A stretch of DNA of 64,000 bases. Origin: Parelaphostrongylus tenuis (lineage: Eukaryota > Nematoda > Chromadorea > Rhabditida > Metastrongylidae). Positions 47,201 through 57,187 of this stretch are shown here, piece by piece (positions within the stretch are counted from its first letter, which is position 1; every line of letters starts with the position of its first letter). The stretch covers positions 62,001 to 126,000 of the forward strand of contig JAHQIW010003598.1 of the NCBI GenBank assembly GCA_019055375.1, read 5' to 3'. The position numbers and the translations under genes are program-made. The notes beneath the pieces were generated by a model. The model was not told the DNA's origin, made no database searches, and saw only the letters and a program-made list of their open reading frames with translations.

Positions 47201-50200
47201 GCTCCTCCGAGAGAGACTGGCAAGTTACTCGTGAGTACCCAGCCCCTACGTTTAGAGCCTGGCAAGCTATACGTTTGGTATCAAGATGCCAAAAACAGTA
47301 ACAGATATGGGCCTCATTCCCCTGACCCCGAAGGAGCCCCTGGTACGGAGCGTCTGATAGGACAACTACGGAGATGCTGCTAAAATCTCGGGGCCAAACT
47401 AGGCTGCCAAGATCGAAACGGACTAAAATGACGATCTGTACCTACAATGCAAGAACCCTTGCTCACGAATCCGTTGTAGAAGCTCTGTTGATTCAAGCAA
47501 GAAGGATAAGGTTCGACGTCATTGGCCTGGCTAGGACGAGAAAGCGCCATCCTTTTCACGCTGTTCATGACACCAGAGAAGAATTGTTCCTTGGAACATG
47601 CGATAGCAGAGGTGTCGATGGCGTTGGCGTCCTCGTTAAATCGAATTTGACCGTGAACATTGATTCGTTTGAACAATTAGTAACGCGTATCGGACGATTA
47701 CTGCTGAAATGATGTGGTTCTATGCCGGCTTTGACCATCATCGCTGCTAACGCACCAACATCAAGCTATGACGAAGAAGAAGTTGAAGCGTTCTATATGG
47801 ACCTCGAAAAATTCTTCAGAGAAGATCATATATTCTTCAAGGTCATTGTCGAAGATTTTAATGCAAAAATTGGATCTAGAAGAACGTCTGAAGAACGTCA
47901 CATTGAGACCCACGGACTAGAATGGAACGAACAGGGTGAGAGGCTATCCGAGTTTATCATGACGACCCAAACCATCCATGGTAACTCGCAATTCCAGAAG
48001 CCTCTCTCTCAGCGATGGACGTGGGAGTCTCCCAATGGAGAGTACCATAACGAAATAGACCACATCTTAGTAAATCGAAGGTTTTGCCTGACCGATGTCG
48101 CTGTTGTTCCTAAGTTCTACACGGAATCAGAGCATGGCCTCCTTCGCGCAACGTTCCGTTTTTCGCGGAGAGGAGAGAAAGCCGCTAAATTCAAACAGCG
48201 AAGTCCCAAAACTACCATAAACTGGGATGTATTTAAATATTAGTCGCCTCTTGGGAAGATACCGTTGTCCACCACATCGACAAAGAATGCAATCGACTGT
48301 TGAATATCTTCACGTTAGCGCTATGAAAGCCGAGAGTCTTAAAGTCACAAAAAGACACTTGTCTCCATAGAGACTCGAGCTGATACGTCAATGCGGAATC
48401 GCACGAGCTACAGGCAATCGGAACCTTACGTCCGAACTTGCGAAACGCTGCAGAGAAGCGATCATAGAAGACCTCAAAGAGAGACGAGCAGCAGTTATGG
48501 CAGAAGCTGCAGATGCTGAGAAGAGCATTCGCAAAGCCCAGCGAGGCTTCGCAAACTATAAGACCAAGGAGATTGCACTCCGATACCGTGACGGGACACT
48601 TACAGCTTCCAGAAGGGCTATGGAGAAAATTGTCCACCACTACTACTTGGATCTCTTCGCTAGCCATGTCCTCTTACCGTCATATAAATTGAGAAAGGAT
48701 GAATATGTCGTTCCACCGGTCCTACCTTCCGAAAACCGTCATGCTATTTCGTCGGTGAAGAACAGAACAACACCCGGTCCAGACAGGATTAGACCAGAAC
48801 ACCGAAGAACCTGCCGCCAGTTCTCATCAACACCCTGGCTCGGCTCTTCATTCGCTACCTGTCAGAATGCAAGGTTCCTATTCAATGAAAACCAGCAAGA
48901 CCGTATTGTTGTTCAAAAAGGGATACTGCACGATATAGGCAATTATCGCCCAATCTGCTGTCCGTTGTCTGTGAACTCTTTACTCGAGTCATCCTAAACA
49001 GGATAGACAGAACACTGGGCGGAGGACAGCCATGCGAACAAGCAGGGTTCCAAAAGGATTTAGTACCATAGGCCACATCCACACGATTACAAGACTCATT
49101 GAAGTTTCGCGAGAGTACAAACAACCACTCTGTCTCACTTTCATCGATCTGAAGAAAGCTTTTGATTTAGTGGAAACAGAAGCGGTTATAGAGGCTCTGG
49201 ATAACCAGGGCGTCCATACTCAGTACATAACGATCCTTTGTGAGCTTTATAAAGATTTCGTGACCAAATATCTCCATTCTACAACAATATCACCATTGAC
49301 ATAAGAAGAGGGGTTCGACAAGGCGATACAATTTCGCCAAAACTACTCACTGCCACCCTGCAAAACGTCATGCGAAAATTAGAATGGGACGAAATGGGAG
49401 TGAAAATTGACGGTCGACAATTAAACCATCTTCGCTTTGCTGACGATATCGTTCTCATAACACTAAACATCAGTCAAGCGGAACGAATGTTAACCGATTT
49501 CGACAACGCCTGTGGAAAGATTGGTCTTCAACTAATCTAACGAAAACGATGTTTATGAGGAACGGATGGGTTTTGAATTCCCCATTCACGCTCAACGGAA
49601 CGGCAATCTCCGAATGCTCCAGTTACATCTATCTAGGCGTGAATTCAACATGATGAGCGACCTAGCTCCAGAGTTGAGCAGGAGGAAACGAGCGGCTTGG
49701 GGAACGTTTAAGAGCATCGAAGATGTAGTGAAGAGGACTAAGAACATCCGACTCCGTGCCCACCTTTTCGACTCGACGATTATCCCTGCCCTAACGTATG
49801 CAGCAGAAACCTGGTCGCTACGTAAGCAGGATGAAAGATCACTTGGCGTTATCGAACGCGCAGTCGAAAGGTCGATGCTAGGAGTATCCCGTATCTCGCA
49901 AATGAGAGAAAGGATCCGAAGGTCCGACCTACGTCAACGATGGAAAATCAGAGACGCCGTTCTACACGCCAGGATATCGAAAAAAGGTGGGCCGGACACG
50001 TGATGCGCTTCGACGACAACCGATGGACGAGAGCAGTTACCGACTGGATTCCTCGGAACGTCAAGCGCTCTAAAGGAAGACCACTGACCCGCTTGTCTGA
50101 TTTCTTCACGAAAGCGATAGAAGAAAGATATGATGCTCAGCGAATCCTGGAGCGAGGAGCACCCACTGGGCTACTCTTGCACGCGACAGGGAAAAATGGA

Positions 50201-53200
50201 AGAGTTGCTGGTACCCGCCTCGAGTCACTCGACGACCAACGGGACGACAGGTGATACAGGTGATGTCCATACGATACCAAACCCGTTAACTTTTGTTGCT
50301 GACAGTTCCGATTCTTCATATCGGAGAAAGCATGGTCGCAAAGAGGCGACACTGCTTAATTGATAGTAGCACGACCGTCAAGTCAAATTTTGAGGGTCTG
50401 ACTTTAAGCACTGATGGCTCTTAAGCTTTGGCTCACCTTTAGATTCAACTGTTCCCTGCTATGCAGAGGAAATAGAGTTAACATCTCTGATGAATTGAAA
50501 ACTTTGCGTGACATCAACTGGAAGCATTGATCAATATGACCTATCATGGGCAGCTTACGGGATATCAATGCAACCTACGTGGTATAGACTTCATAAATTA
50601 TTTCTTCTTCCGCCTTAAAGGAAACATACCAGCGTTGGAGATAATTTATCATAGTCAAATATAAAAAAGCTCACGAAGAAAATAAATGCGAGTAATATGT
50701 AAAACATAAAACCTATATGGTAACTTTATTTCTTGGTAATATTTCAGTGGTCGCTGTCAATATTTCTCGCTGTTATATCTGTACTAGTACGTGCTGATCC
50801 CGGTTACGTGCATTATTGTACCGTATACGTGTCACACCCACGAACAGCGGTGAGTTCCAGAATGACATATGCAAAGATTTAGCTATTTTTCAATCGATAT
50901 TTAGTCAGTATTATATACGACTCCTATCCAACATCAAAACTGAGCCCTTTACTATTAAGTGGTGAGCAAAAACACGGCCTCAGGCGGGAATCGAACCCGC
51001 GTTTCATCCATACGGGGTTCCGTTCCCTTGTTGTGCCTCTATGGTGTATTGGTAGTAGCACGCGTCCCCGGTATGAATGAAACGCGGGTTCGATTCCCGG
51101 CTGAGGTCGTGTTTTTGCTCACCACTCAGTTTTCTTAGGTATATATGTCACATCATAACATTGCGAAAAAAGCATTAAAATACATGGCTTCGGAGTATTA
51201 ATCTTTACGATATCAAAGTTTCGATTGAATTATTATAAATTGTTGACGTCTGCTGGATAAACAAGTCACGGTATCAAAGTTTCATTGGAAATCCAAAAAA
51301 GGCATTCAACATAAATGTCAATTTTCATCGCTTCTATAGCTTTGGTGTCCCATATTCAGTTAAACGTCATTTGATGAAATCAAATGAATCCTGAAAGTCA
51401 GCAAATTGCTTCTATTTTGTCATATCCTGCTGATTATTAACGATGTTGGAGAATTTCTAGAGATTTCTTCTTCTCGCCCAGTCTTACAAAAAGCATGTGA
51501 TGAACAAAAATAAGGCAGCAGTCATCTATACTTTAGGTATTTTCGTTATGTGTGATGTCGATATTGGAAGCCGTAGCACTCGTGTATTTTATCGTTCTAC
51601 TTCACTCAAATCAACGACGACAAGTTAACGAGTTTGTAAATAATGCCATGCATACACTTACGGAACGATATCAGCTACAGGTCAGAGAGATAGTAGAAAG
51701 TATCAAATGTTGTCTGTTGCTGTCGAACCTGATGTTAATTATTCTAACATTCCAAGTAGACCTAATAACCCCGTTGCTGAATACCCTTGAGAATAGAAAT
51801 TCTTTGCCTTCCTGCAAGCTTTCATATAGAAAAAAAACTCAAGCTTTTTGGATGCATTCTAGAAAGAATACTCCCACAGTTTTCATTCTTGCAGAAATTG
51901 AGCGTATTGTTAAATTTTTCTTAATTAGTTGCTGTAGAAAGCTAAAAGAGACAACTTGGATAAAATTTCTCCACATGATCCATTATCATATGTGTGAAAA
52001 TACGATCCCAACACTTTCTAAGATCGATTCGCTTTCAAGTATCCGTCTTTCACAAAGCTTTTTGAATCTCTGACGCCTCTGCTCAGCTGCTCATCGAGGA
52101 TTTTTGCCTTTGTCACGAATGAGGTTGAATGCCGATCGAGTTTACTTTTCCCGGAATCCTGTCATAAGCTCTCTAGAGGTTTACCACACAGATCTGTGAT
52201 CGTAAAAGAATCTCTACAATCTCTTGACTTCATTTGAATGAAAACTTTTATGGGTTGATCTTTGAACTTGAGCAGCTCATTGCTTGCAATGAACGGTTTA
52301 ACTACCACCGTAGTACCTACTCATATAATTAGCATTAAATATGAGCATTGATTTTAGCAGGTATAAAAAGGCTGACATCGACAAAAAGCACTTCTACTGA
52401 TACTTTATGGTGATAGGTAGAATGAAGGATAAGGGTTCAGCAGTGATCAGTCACTTACAGATGTGTTTTTGACTTCACCATTCTTAGAGTTGACTGAATG
52501 TTTATTTCACCTATATAGCTTCACCTAATGATGCATGAAGAGTATTTTCTTACGTTATTATAGCAGCATGATATCAGTCCACCGATCCGAATGGATCGCG
52601 TTCTCTGTCAGTCTGCAGAGCATGATCGAACCAACGATCAACTGCGTTTTGCAACGCGTCTTTAATCGTTGCGTTACACTCGCAGTGATAATGTGATTAT
52701 CGTACAACTTATTTGTTTATACCACCGTTATACCGTCATCACAATCCTTATTATGCGGATCCCACTACTTCTAGCATTCGTTGGTCGAGTAGGTCTCTTT
52801 GCAATCTCGAGGATAGCCTGGCTGCGGCGCTCCATAGGGCGTTCTTGTTGACTGCCGGAGATTGATAGGAAGGAGGGGGGTATAGAACTCGGCTCCAGGC
52901 GCGCTGCGACGAACATCAAAACCACTAGGTTACGGCGCTCCCAATGTGATGACTATGATAAATCCATAAATATTACACAGAAACACATTTAGTCCAGTTA
53001 CAACAAAGTGTTTTACTGTCAACTTAGTTTTCTTAAAGATACCGAGATATGAGCAAAGCATTCCTCTTTCGTCGTAGTTGAATTTATATGGTAATCTGTC
53101 ATGGAAGGAGCAATTAGTAAATCTTAGAACGTTGTTCTCTTGATAAAAGGCTTAATTAGGTTCTATCATTTCGATTTTTCAAACCATTTCTAAATACTCT

Positions 53201-53977
53201 TTATGTTCAACTCCAGGAAAACGTGCGCATAATGAGGATTCTCATCCCATCCGTAACTGTTCATGCTGTTCTTGGTATGATTGGCCTAATATCATTACTC
53301 GTCTTCGCCATAATACATCGGTTAGTTCTGTGGACTCTGATCAATTTTTATTCTCAAGAAAAATAAATCACTCGTAAATGGGATAGGATTTTAATTGATG
53401 TCACCTCACATCTCAATTTTAAGACCATCCCCATGCTTAGATTGTGGTTACTGATCTAACACTTTCGGATTCATCTTCAGAAATCGAGAGATATTGTGGA
53501 ACTCAAAATTGACCTTTCAATTTTCATGAATAAAAAAGTCCGCTTGATAAGGGGCACTGTTCCTTAACCGCCATTTTATTTACAATATTTAAATTACAAT
53601 CCAAAAACGTGCTAAATTCTAGAACAGCCGATGAGCGCATGGTTGTCCGTTTTGCGCCATTCTCAGAACTCGCATTACTTGTTGTACCAATATATGCTGT
53701 TGTCTTCCCATTTGTTGCTGTAGTAAGGAATAAACAACTTTGGCTAGCATCAAGGTGAGTTACCAGTACTACTTACGTAAAGATAGATTGAATCAAATGG
53801 TAACACTTCATTTTCTTCAGACGAGCTCTACCATGTCTTTTCAACGAACGGTCTACTCCACCGACAAACGAGCGACTTATACCCAGTCAGGCAAACATGG
53901 CTTCACGACAAAGCAAGCAAACCGAAAGAGATTCCGCTATACATTTTGATATGTTGCAAGAAATGTGGAAAAAGTAG
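44282..53977 (+). CDS. serpentine chemoreceptor, Sra/Srab-like GPCR (first exon not found)
   Basis: Nine exons: 44282-44463, 45903-45974, 46040-46181, ~50747-50849, 51537-51680, 53217-53320, 53481-53495, 53623-53754 and 53821-53977 (TAG). All introns are GT-AG and the phases agree, giving about 349 residues. Order: TM1 (VHIFFCFFGVIASSLFIYVL), TM2 (SLTSLSLAAWIACAQLLLIA), the ACNSLYEAKWCAIAR loop, TM3 with ILAVERTIATLNYKSYE, TM4, the YCTVYVSHP loop, TM5, then the family hallmark LTERYQLQENVRIMRILIPS leading into TM6, TM7 (LVVPIYAVVFPFVAVV) and a polar tail. The ERxxAT...YE and RYQ..EN motifs fit nematode Sra/Srab/Srb/Sre chemosensory receptors of sensory-neuron membranes. Exon ~50747 must be 102 nt for a clean frame; my count is 102-103, so check this boundary. 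An RTE element occupies intron 3. Confidence 0.82.
45520..45640 (+). repeat. SINE-A 3' half, relic (in receptor intron 1)
   Basis: AAATATGCATCGATTCTTCA, GTCGAATGCATGGTGCATCC then TGATCTACATTGAAC follow the order of the SINE-A tail. It explains most of a 144-codon minus-strand frame across 45268-45702. Confidence 0.5.
46440..46965. repeat. foldback-family remnant (in receptor intron 3)
   Basis: Pieces match F2 (56.5-57.1 kb): AACCCGATACACGTGCTTTC, GTCTCGTCAGTGGGGC, CTCTGTGTGTGCTCTAGTCC, TTTACACTGTGATTCAAGT, GAGTGCTTTCTCAAGACAAC, GCTCAAATTTCG. The start (GGAGGGATCGACGGCGAAC, TTTACACTCAGCGTGCAGTG) resembles F3 at 62.8 kb. No coding capacity. Confidence 0.55.
47428..48243 (+). pseudogene. RTE apurinic-type endonuclease domain (broken)
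   Basis: Starts MTICTYNARTLAHESVVEAL, the usual beginning of the APE-like endonuclease. The TExR motif is altered (LARTRKRHP), the frame is broken at 47710 (TGA, with a shift), and it resumes at about 47722 with PALTIIAANAPTSS. The metal-binding GDFNA motif reads EDFNA (47871-47882). RWTWESPNGEYHNEIDHIL is kept. The active-site SDH motif reads SEH (48127-48135). It ends at a TAG after TTINWDVFKY. In known endonucleases these residues act in phosphodiester cleavage, so this copy is unlikely to be active. Confidence 0.85.
48244..50254 (+). pseudogene. RTE reverse transcriptase and C-terminal region (broken)
   Basis: Successive frames: 48497-48997 (AEAADAEKSIRKAQRGFANY to HDIGNYRPICC), 49032-49304 (GFSTIGHIHTITRLIEVSRE, LTFIDLKKAFDLVE), about 49300-49545 (RRGVRQGDTISPK, LNHLRFADDIVLI; FADD at 49436-49447), 49566-50003 (SIEDVVKRTKNIRLRAHLFD, ALTYAAETWSLRKQDE) and 49940-50254 (KRWAGHVMRFDDNRWTRAV, ending ESLDDQRDDR). 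The RT catalytic FADD is intact but separated by at least four frame breaks. Confidence 0.85.
50958..51126. repeat. palindromic SINE-C pair (near-perfect hairpin) in receptor intron 4
   Basis: The left arm 50958-51017 (AGTGGTGAGCAAAAACACGG, CGGGAATCGAACCCGCGTTT) and right arm 51066-51126 (AAACGCGGGTTCGATTCCCG, GTGTTTTTGCTCACCACT) are reverse complements with about four differences. The loop is 48 nt. The right half, with the loop, is a tRNA-like unit with an A box (GGTGTATTGGTAGTAGC) and a B box; the left half is the 3' part of the same unit inverted. Confidence 0.85.
52425..52690 (-). repeat. SINE-A copy, strongly diverged
   Basis: Minus strand: GCGAGTGTAACGCAACGATT head, GTTGGTTCGATCATGCTC (B box), then a decayed body with CATTCGGATCGGTGG, and a tail like GTGACTGATCACTGCTGAAC. 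Confidence 0.5.
52745..52945 (-). repeat. SINE-B copy
   Basis: Minus strand: GGGAGCGCCGTAACCTAGTGG head, CAGTCAACAAGAACGCCCTA, GGCTATCCTCGAGATTGCAA, tail CTAGAAGTAGTGGGATCCGC. Confidence 0.75.
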
Positions 53978-54099
53978 AACTGTATTGAAACTACATGGTA
54001 CCACATGTGTCACCTGCATATTCGCATGACACAAAGGAGACTTGATCATAAGAATAACACAAAGATAACAACAATTTCTGTATTATCTTCGCCTACCCT

Positions 54100-54310
54100 C
54101 ACTATTTTCGAGGGAAAGTACTCGTACTTAATTCCCAGGCTACCACCCTTTAAGGGCCATGAGAGTCATCTTGGTGCTCACCACGTGACGTCAAATTTCA
54201 CTGCTACTACTGTTATGGCGGCGGGCGGGTCTCGTGGGAAAGCAGGCAAACAGCCAAGCACGCATGCACAGATGCCGCTTGTCTGACTTCCGCGCAAGTG
54301 ACGGCATGAG
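54100..54310. promoter_or_regulatory. CpG-rich patch with overlapping E-box/CRE
   Basis: CACGTGACGTCA at about 54182 combines an E-box (CACGTG) with a CRE (TGACGTCA). Downstream are GGCGGCGGGCGGGTCTCG and ACTTCCGCG (ETS-like). An ATG at about 54213 opens a short frame (MAAGGSRGKAGKQPSTHA) with no identified continuation. Composition contrasts with AT-rich flanks, as expected for a promoter or a short first exon; it lies just past the receptor stop codon. Confidence 0.4.
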
Positions 54311-54373
54311 ACGCCGTCTGCCTACCAACGTTGTTCCTCAAAGAGTAACACACAGCGATTATCTTCACCGTCA

Positions 54374-54384
54374 TCTCAAATAAA
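54374..54384 (+). terminator. possible polyadenylation signal of the receptor gene
   Basis: TCAAATAAATG contains AATAAA about 400 nt after the TAG. It is the first full AATAAA seen downstream; the distance is long but acceptable. Confidence 0.3.
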
Positions 54385-54453
54385 TGCTCTAGACGTACAT
54401 TCAGATAATCTCACCGGCTTCATATACTTCCGTCCCTTTCCTGTAAGTGCCTG

Positions 54454-54642
54454 GTGAAAGTGCTGGATATCGATCACATTCATAGAAGCATATATAAGCA
54501 GGTTAGCACGAGGTGTTGCAGGGAACTTAGAGGTCAATTCTACAAAGCAAACCCATCCCTGAATCTACTCCACTCTCAAGAAAAACATATAATCGCTTTT
54601 GTTCCGCGTGTAGATCACATCTTCCACCCAAGGAAGCAATAA
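54454..54642 (+). other. open frame ending at an AATAAA
   Basis: The frame reads VLDIDHIHRSIYKQ, then RELRGQFYKANPSLNLLHS and AFVPRVDHIFHPRKQ. The TAA overlaps a tandem AATAAATAAA. No acceptor of good quality and no family recognised; it may be a terminal exon. Confidence 0.2.
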
Positions 54643-54799
54643 ATAAACCTCACGACTTGCTGACTTGAAATCTTTCACAATGATGTGTTGAGTTTGGCAT
54701 TGGAGATGTGTGAAAACTTGGTGTGCAAACGTGCAAACGTGTTCAATGTCAAAATCTGTGTTGGTGCGGAAATTCGGAAGTTTTATTGAGCTCAAAAGT

Positions 54800-55480
54800 A
54801 TAGCCTAACAAAACATTCGAAAACAGAAAAGAGTTTATAATTCGCTTAGAAAACAACGAATAAACAACTTTTCCTCAAAAAACATAACAATTACGAATCG
54901 AAGTGTATAATTAAAAGAAATTAAGCAGCGAAGAGCTGACCGAATAAGTACGAAAACAATAACTGGCCAAGCAATGGGACAACAATAACAATCCTAGGCA
55001 TGAAAATGGTATAAAAATAGTACGCACAAGATGCATAGAGTACATAATAGTACTATGATAAACTATCAAAGAACTCAGAAACTATAAACTATCATCAACA
55101 CGAGACTGTAATTGCCTGAAAACTTGGCTGACATGACACGAAATATGATCTATATCCATTTCGCACGCAAAGCAGCAGCATTTGGCACTTAAAATTTCCC
55201 ACGTTAGAAATTCAGAGGCCAAGAGCTTTCAACGAGTAAAAGTCCTTGATCTACCACGATGTATGTAGCAATAGTCACTTGAAATATGATTCAAAGAATC
55301 ACAGTGTCCAATTTTTTTTTTTGCAGCCCAATTTCACGAGCACTTATTAACACAATTCGAGGCGTGCATCTTTTGAGATGCACGTGTTTTTAGAAACATT
55401 TTTCGCTGTTCAATGCTCTTCTCTTTGAAACGCAACAGTCATTCAATAGCTTGGCTCCCAGCAATTCGGAAGATGGGTTT
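54800..55480. other. no gene seen
   Basis: AT-rich DNA. On the minus strand a possible small terminal exon of the next gene lies near 55494-55512. Confidence 0.3.
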
Positions 55481-55707
55481 AGTTTTAAAAAAAACCTTTA
55501 TAGAGCGCTGTAAGAACGAAAAGAAGATTACGTTTCATACTCATAATTCGATGACTTTTGCAAATCCATGAGGAAAGCGAAAAAGGCCTCTTCTCGAGCC
55601 GGTTGATAATGCACAGAAATCTCTCCCCTACGTAAAGCCTCTCCCATTATCAAGTGATGCGAAGAACGGAAACGAATCAATTAAACAAAACATAACAAAG
55701 AGCTAAC

Positions 55708-56293
55708 CTCTTTCTCTTTTTCCAGCGGTTCGGGCTTTCAGTAATTCGTCCCGAAAATTGATACGTGGTTCCAGTGTCTTCTTAATACCCTCATCTAGCG
55801 TCAAGACTTTGAACTCTGCTTTCCTATTGAAAAACACAAAAACCGATTCACGACAAGAACTTTACACTTCAAACAAGCATGGCAGAAATATCAGGATAAC
55901 TAACTTCTCCTTGACACGGTATTCTCCTTTGTCGACTTTTTTCACTCTTTTACGACGCTTCCATTCCACCTTGTCCACTCTATGTTTCTCGAGTTTTCTT
56001 TTCTTTTCTTGGAGCTGAATGACGAGCAAAAATCTTAGGTGGCTTTATATGTGCTAATATATGTGAGGAACCGAATTATACCTCCTCAAAAAGGCTCAAG
56101 CCTTCACTAGGATCGGTAAGGAGTCTGATATCCGGTCCAGGCTTGGAAGAGATCTCTTCAGGTGCATCAGAGTCGGAATCATCACCTAACGTCTCTTGTG
56201 GATCAGAAATAGGAGAGACATGGTCACGGATCACCGTAAACTCTTCTTTCGAGCCAGACTCTCGTCGAGTGCTTCTGCCACTTCTCGTAAATA
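55708..56293 (-). CDS. charged, probably nucleolar protein (internal exons, partial)
   Basis: Three minus-strand exons join in phase: 56293-56082 (ending FEE), 56014-55905 and 55823-55708, with introns of about 67 and 81 nt, each GT-AG. The product runs FTRSGRSTRRESGSKEEFTV, GDDSDSDAPEEISSKPGPD (acidic, Ser-rich), EELQEKKRKLEKHRVDKVEW, KRRKRVKKVDKGEYRVKEK (basic), then KAEFKVLTLDEGIKKTLEPR and NFRDELLKARTAGKRE. DSDAPEE followed by a basic K/R region is typical of nucleolar ribosome-assembly proteins such as the NOL7 type; that assignment is a guess. The donor at 55707 could join an acceptor at about 55513 to give a short end (ALYKGFF, stop). The 5' exons are missing; the foldback element F2 lies just upstream. 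Confidence 0.65.
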
Positions 56294-56477
56294 CTAAAAT
56301 AATGAGTTCCTGCTTAATGAACAACGAAATCTAATGAGGAATGGACGATGTAGATTCGAAACCTAATGAGTATAGGGAGCCTACCCATTTTTGTCTACTG
56401 CCTTTCAGCTATAAGACGCTCAACACACGTGCACAAGCTTTCCAAATCACTGAGTTGTCGCTTTTTCTGAAAACGAA

Positions 56478-57141
56478 AGTAAAACATATCTTTCATTTCG
56501 AGTGTTTTCTTAAGACCACAGCTCAAATTTCAATATGCCTGATAATCATTATTTGAGCCACGCATGTCAGTGGTCTGTCAATGAGGGCTGACTTATAGAG
56601 CCCGATACACGTGTTTCGATCCTGTGATCTCGTCAGTCGGGCAGCTGCCTCTCGTCTTTTGCTAATCTCTGTGGGTGCTCCAGTCCCCACAATAAGAGTT
56701 AGCGACGACGTACGTTTTACACTCTATGTCCAGTGAAGAACTCACCAAACACAGAGTGTTGCACACTCGAATGCTCGTGGCTAGTATGGCTCAAATAATG
56801 ATTATCAGGCATATTGAAATTTGAGCTGTGGTCTTAAGAAAACACTCGAAATGAAAGATATGTTATATTAAATATACTAGCCACGAGCATTCGAGTGTAC
56901 AACACTCTGTGTTTGGTGAGTTCTTCACTGGACATAGAGTGTCAAACGTACGTCGTCGCTAACTCTTATTGTGGGGACTGGAGCACCCACAGAGATTAGC
57001 AAAAGACGAGAAAGGGCAACTGCCCGACTGACGAGATCGCAAGATCGAAACAAGTGTATCGGGCTCCATAAGTCAGCCCTCATTGACAGACCACTGACAT
57101 GCGTGGCTCAAATAATGATTATCAGGCATATTGAAAGTAAA
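56478..57141. mobile_element. nested foldback element F2
   Basis: Block A (56478-56560: CTTTCATTTCGAGTGTTTTC, TTCAATATGCCTGATAATCA) is followed by block B (56560-56780: GATACACGTGTTTCGATCC, GTGGGTGCTCCAGTCCCCAC, CACTCTATGTCCAGTGAAG). Then come A inverted (56787-56868) and B inverted (56876-57120), and finally another short piece of inverted A (57101-57141, TCAAATAATGATTATCAGGC). The B arms are about 220 bp and almost identical. No coding capacity. Fragments of the family lie at 39.42 and 46.44-46.97 kb. Confidence 0.85.
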
Positions 57142-57187
57142 ACATTCTTCTTCATACAATAATGTCTATATGTAAACTCTATTGCAG

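Larger units (their letters stand above)
47000..50370 (+). mobile_element. RTE-type non-LTR retrotransposon, inactivated
   Basis: Gene order is a 5' region (47000-47427), endonuclease, reverse transcriptase, then a short C-terminal region and a 3' end with small GATACAGGTGATG repeats near 50250. It is in the sense direction inside intron 3 of the receptor gene. The near complete length contrasts with the truncated copies at 22.7 and 37.5 kb and marks it as the youngest RTE in the window. Many stops and frameshifts make it non-autonomous. Confidence 0.85.

Noticed and set aside
46991..47234. Two overlapping plus-strand frames as a gene before the RTE
   Set aside because: They lie in the 5' untranslated part of the RTE element.
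51036..51110. Functional tRNA gene
   Set aside because: A and B boxes are good, but the acceptor stem has several mismatches and no regular anticodon arm could be folded; the sequence belongs to SINE-C.
53481..53528. Receptor pseudogene call based on the TGA at 53527
   Set aside because: A GTGGAA donor at 53496 gives a phase-correct join to 53623 and a complete TM7, so an intact gene is the simpler reading; kept as a finding.
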